Part shown: one piece after another, positions 63,866 to 64,000 of the stretch | Position numbering within the stretch: position 1 is the first letter of the stretch | Layout: every line of letters starts with the position of its first letter | DNA from: Desulfonatronum thiosulfatophilum | GTDB lineage: Bacteria > Desulfobacterota > Desulfovibrionia > Desulfovibrionales > Desulfonatronaceae | Length of the DNA: 64,000 nt | Direction: 5' to 3' | Assembly (NCBI RefSeq): GCF_900104215.1 | Contig: NZ_FMXO01000002.1 | Coordinates: 124,001-188,000 of the forward strand | Translations under genes and position numbers: made by a program | The notes under the pieces: model-generated | The model's database searches: none | The model's input: the letters and a program-made list of their open reading frames with translations, nothing else | What the model was told of the DNA's origin: nothing

Positions 63866-64000
63866 ATGAGCGATTATTTTGTCGAGATCGACAATGTCGA
63901 TCTCGCGTACAACGAGGATGACGAAAGCCTTGCGGTTCAGGGGTTGAATCTGAACATCAGGCAGGGCGAGTTCGTGGCCGTGGTCGGTCCGTCCGGGTGC
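63866..64000 (+). CDS. ABC transporter ATP-binding protein (partial, right edge)
   Basis: Only the first 45 residues are inside the window. ATG at 63866 has GGAG 9 nt upstream. The sequence includes LAVQGLNLNIRQGEFVAVVG then PSGC, the start of Walker A. It belongs to the NitT/TauT group and follows the binding-protein gene at 62766-63803. The permease gene is beyond the edge. Confidence 0.85.
   Translation, partial: MSDYFVEIDNVDLAYNEDDESLAVQGLNLNIRQGEFVAVVGPSGC

Overview
This GC-rich, gene-dense 64-kb window comes from a bacterial chromosome. Several features suggest a sulfate-reducing deltaproteobacterium (Desulfobacterota), most likely Desulfovibrionales. TrmD is fused to a second SPOUT RNA methyltransferase domain. 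A GlcD/GlcF-type D-lactate or glycolate dehydrogenase pair is present. There are two selenocysteine-encoded proteins, an iron-sulfur flavoprotein and several NitT/TauT-type ABC systems. The lineage is inferred from gene content; no rRNA or tRNA gene was seen.

Layout. (1) 1-1648: end of a metal/drug efflux operon on the minus strand (TolC, then an RND adaptor with a His-rich tandem repeat running off the left edge). (2) 2122-24725: a minus-strand run of about 15 genes, mostly with short gaps or overlaps. It begins with a TVP38/TMEM64 protein and an FAD disulfide oxidoreductase. It continues with a radical-SAM/TPR protein, four glycosyltransferases, a histidine phosphatase and a polysaccharide deacetylase-like protein. 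It then runs into an FtsX-type ABC transporter (minimal permease, ATPase, and a 1670-residue permease carrying a degenerate M28-peptidase-like ectodomain), two OPT-like membrane proteins and an MscS channel. It looks like an uncharacterised cell-envelope glycan assembly and transport locus. (3) 24974-31697: iron-sulfur flavoprotein, GH15 glucan hydrolase, and two divergent genes each interrupted by an in-frame TGA. One is a peroxiredoxin-like gene (UxxC) and the other an AhpD-like gene (CxxU); each has a hairpin with an AGUUG loop just after the TGA, so both are read here as selenoproteins. The AhpD-like gene leads an apparent operon with a TPR protein and a cytochrome P460-like protein. (4) 31.7-39.5 kb: an accessory region with transposon-like repeats, a NitT/TauT-type ABC transporter split by a HicBA island, a BioB-like radical SAM enzyme, CorA, and decayed copies of the TVP38 and FAD-oxidoreductase genes. 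(5) 39.5-45.5 kb: two PAS-rich sensor kinases with a kinase remnant between them. (6) 46.2-62.4 kb: conserved housekeeping genes (DUF362, secA, glcF/glcD, smpB, ptsI, HPr, PTS IID, rsmI, yraN, rnhB, rplS, trmD, rimM, khpA, rpsP, ffh). (7) 62.8-64.0 kb: start of another NitT/TauT-type ABC operon, cut by the window edge.

Two repeat systems run through the intergenic spaces. One is a set of short elements with GTAACTRYTCA-type terminal inverted repeats. Two of them have exact or near-exact 8-bp target duplications, which fits IS66-like non-autonomous elements (MITEs). The other is a two-copy element of about 200 bp folding into nested hairpins whose stems differ by compensatory changes. Simple hexamer-type repeats and REP-like palindromes are also present.
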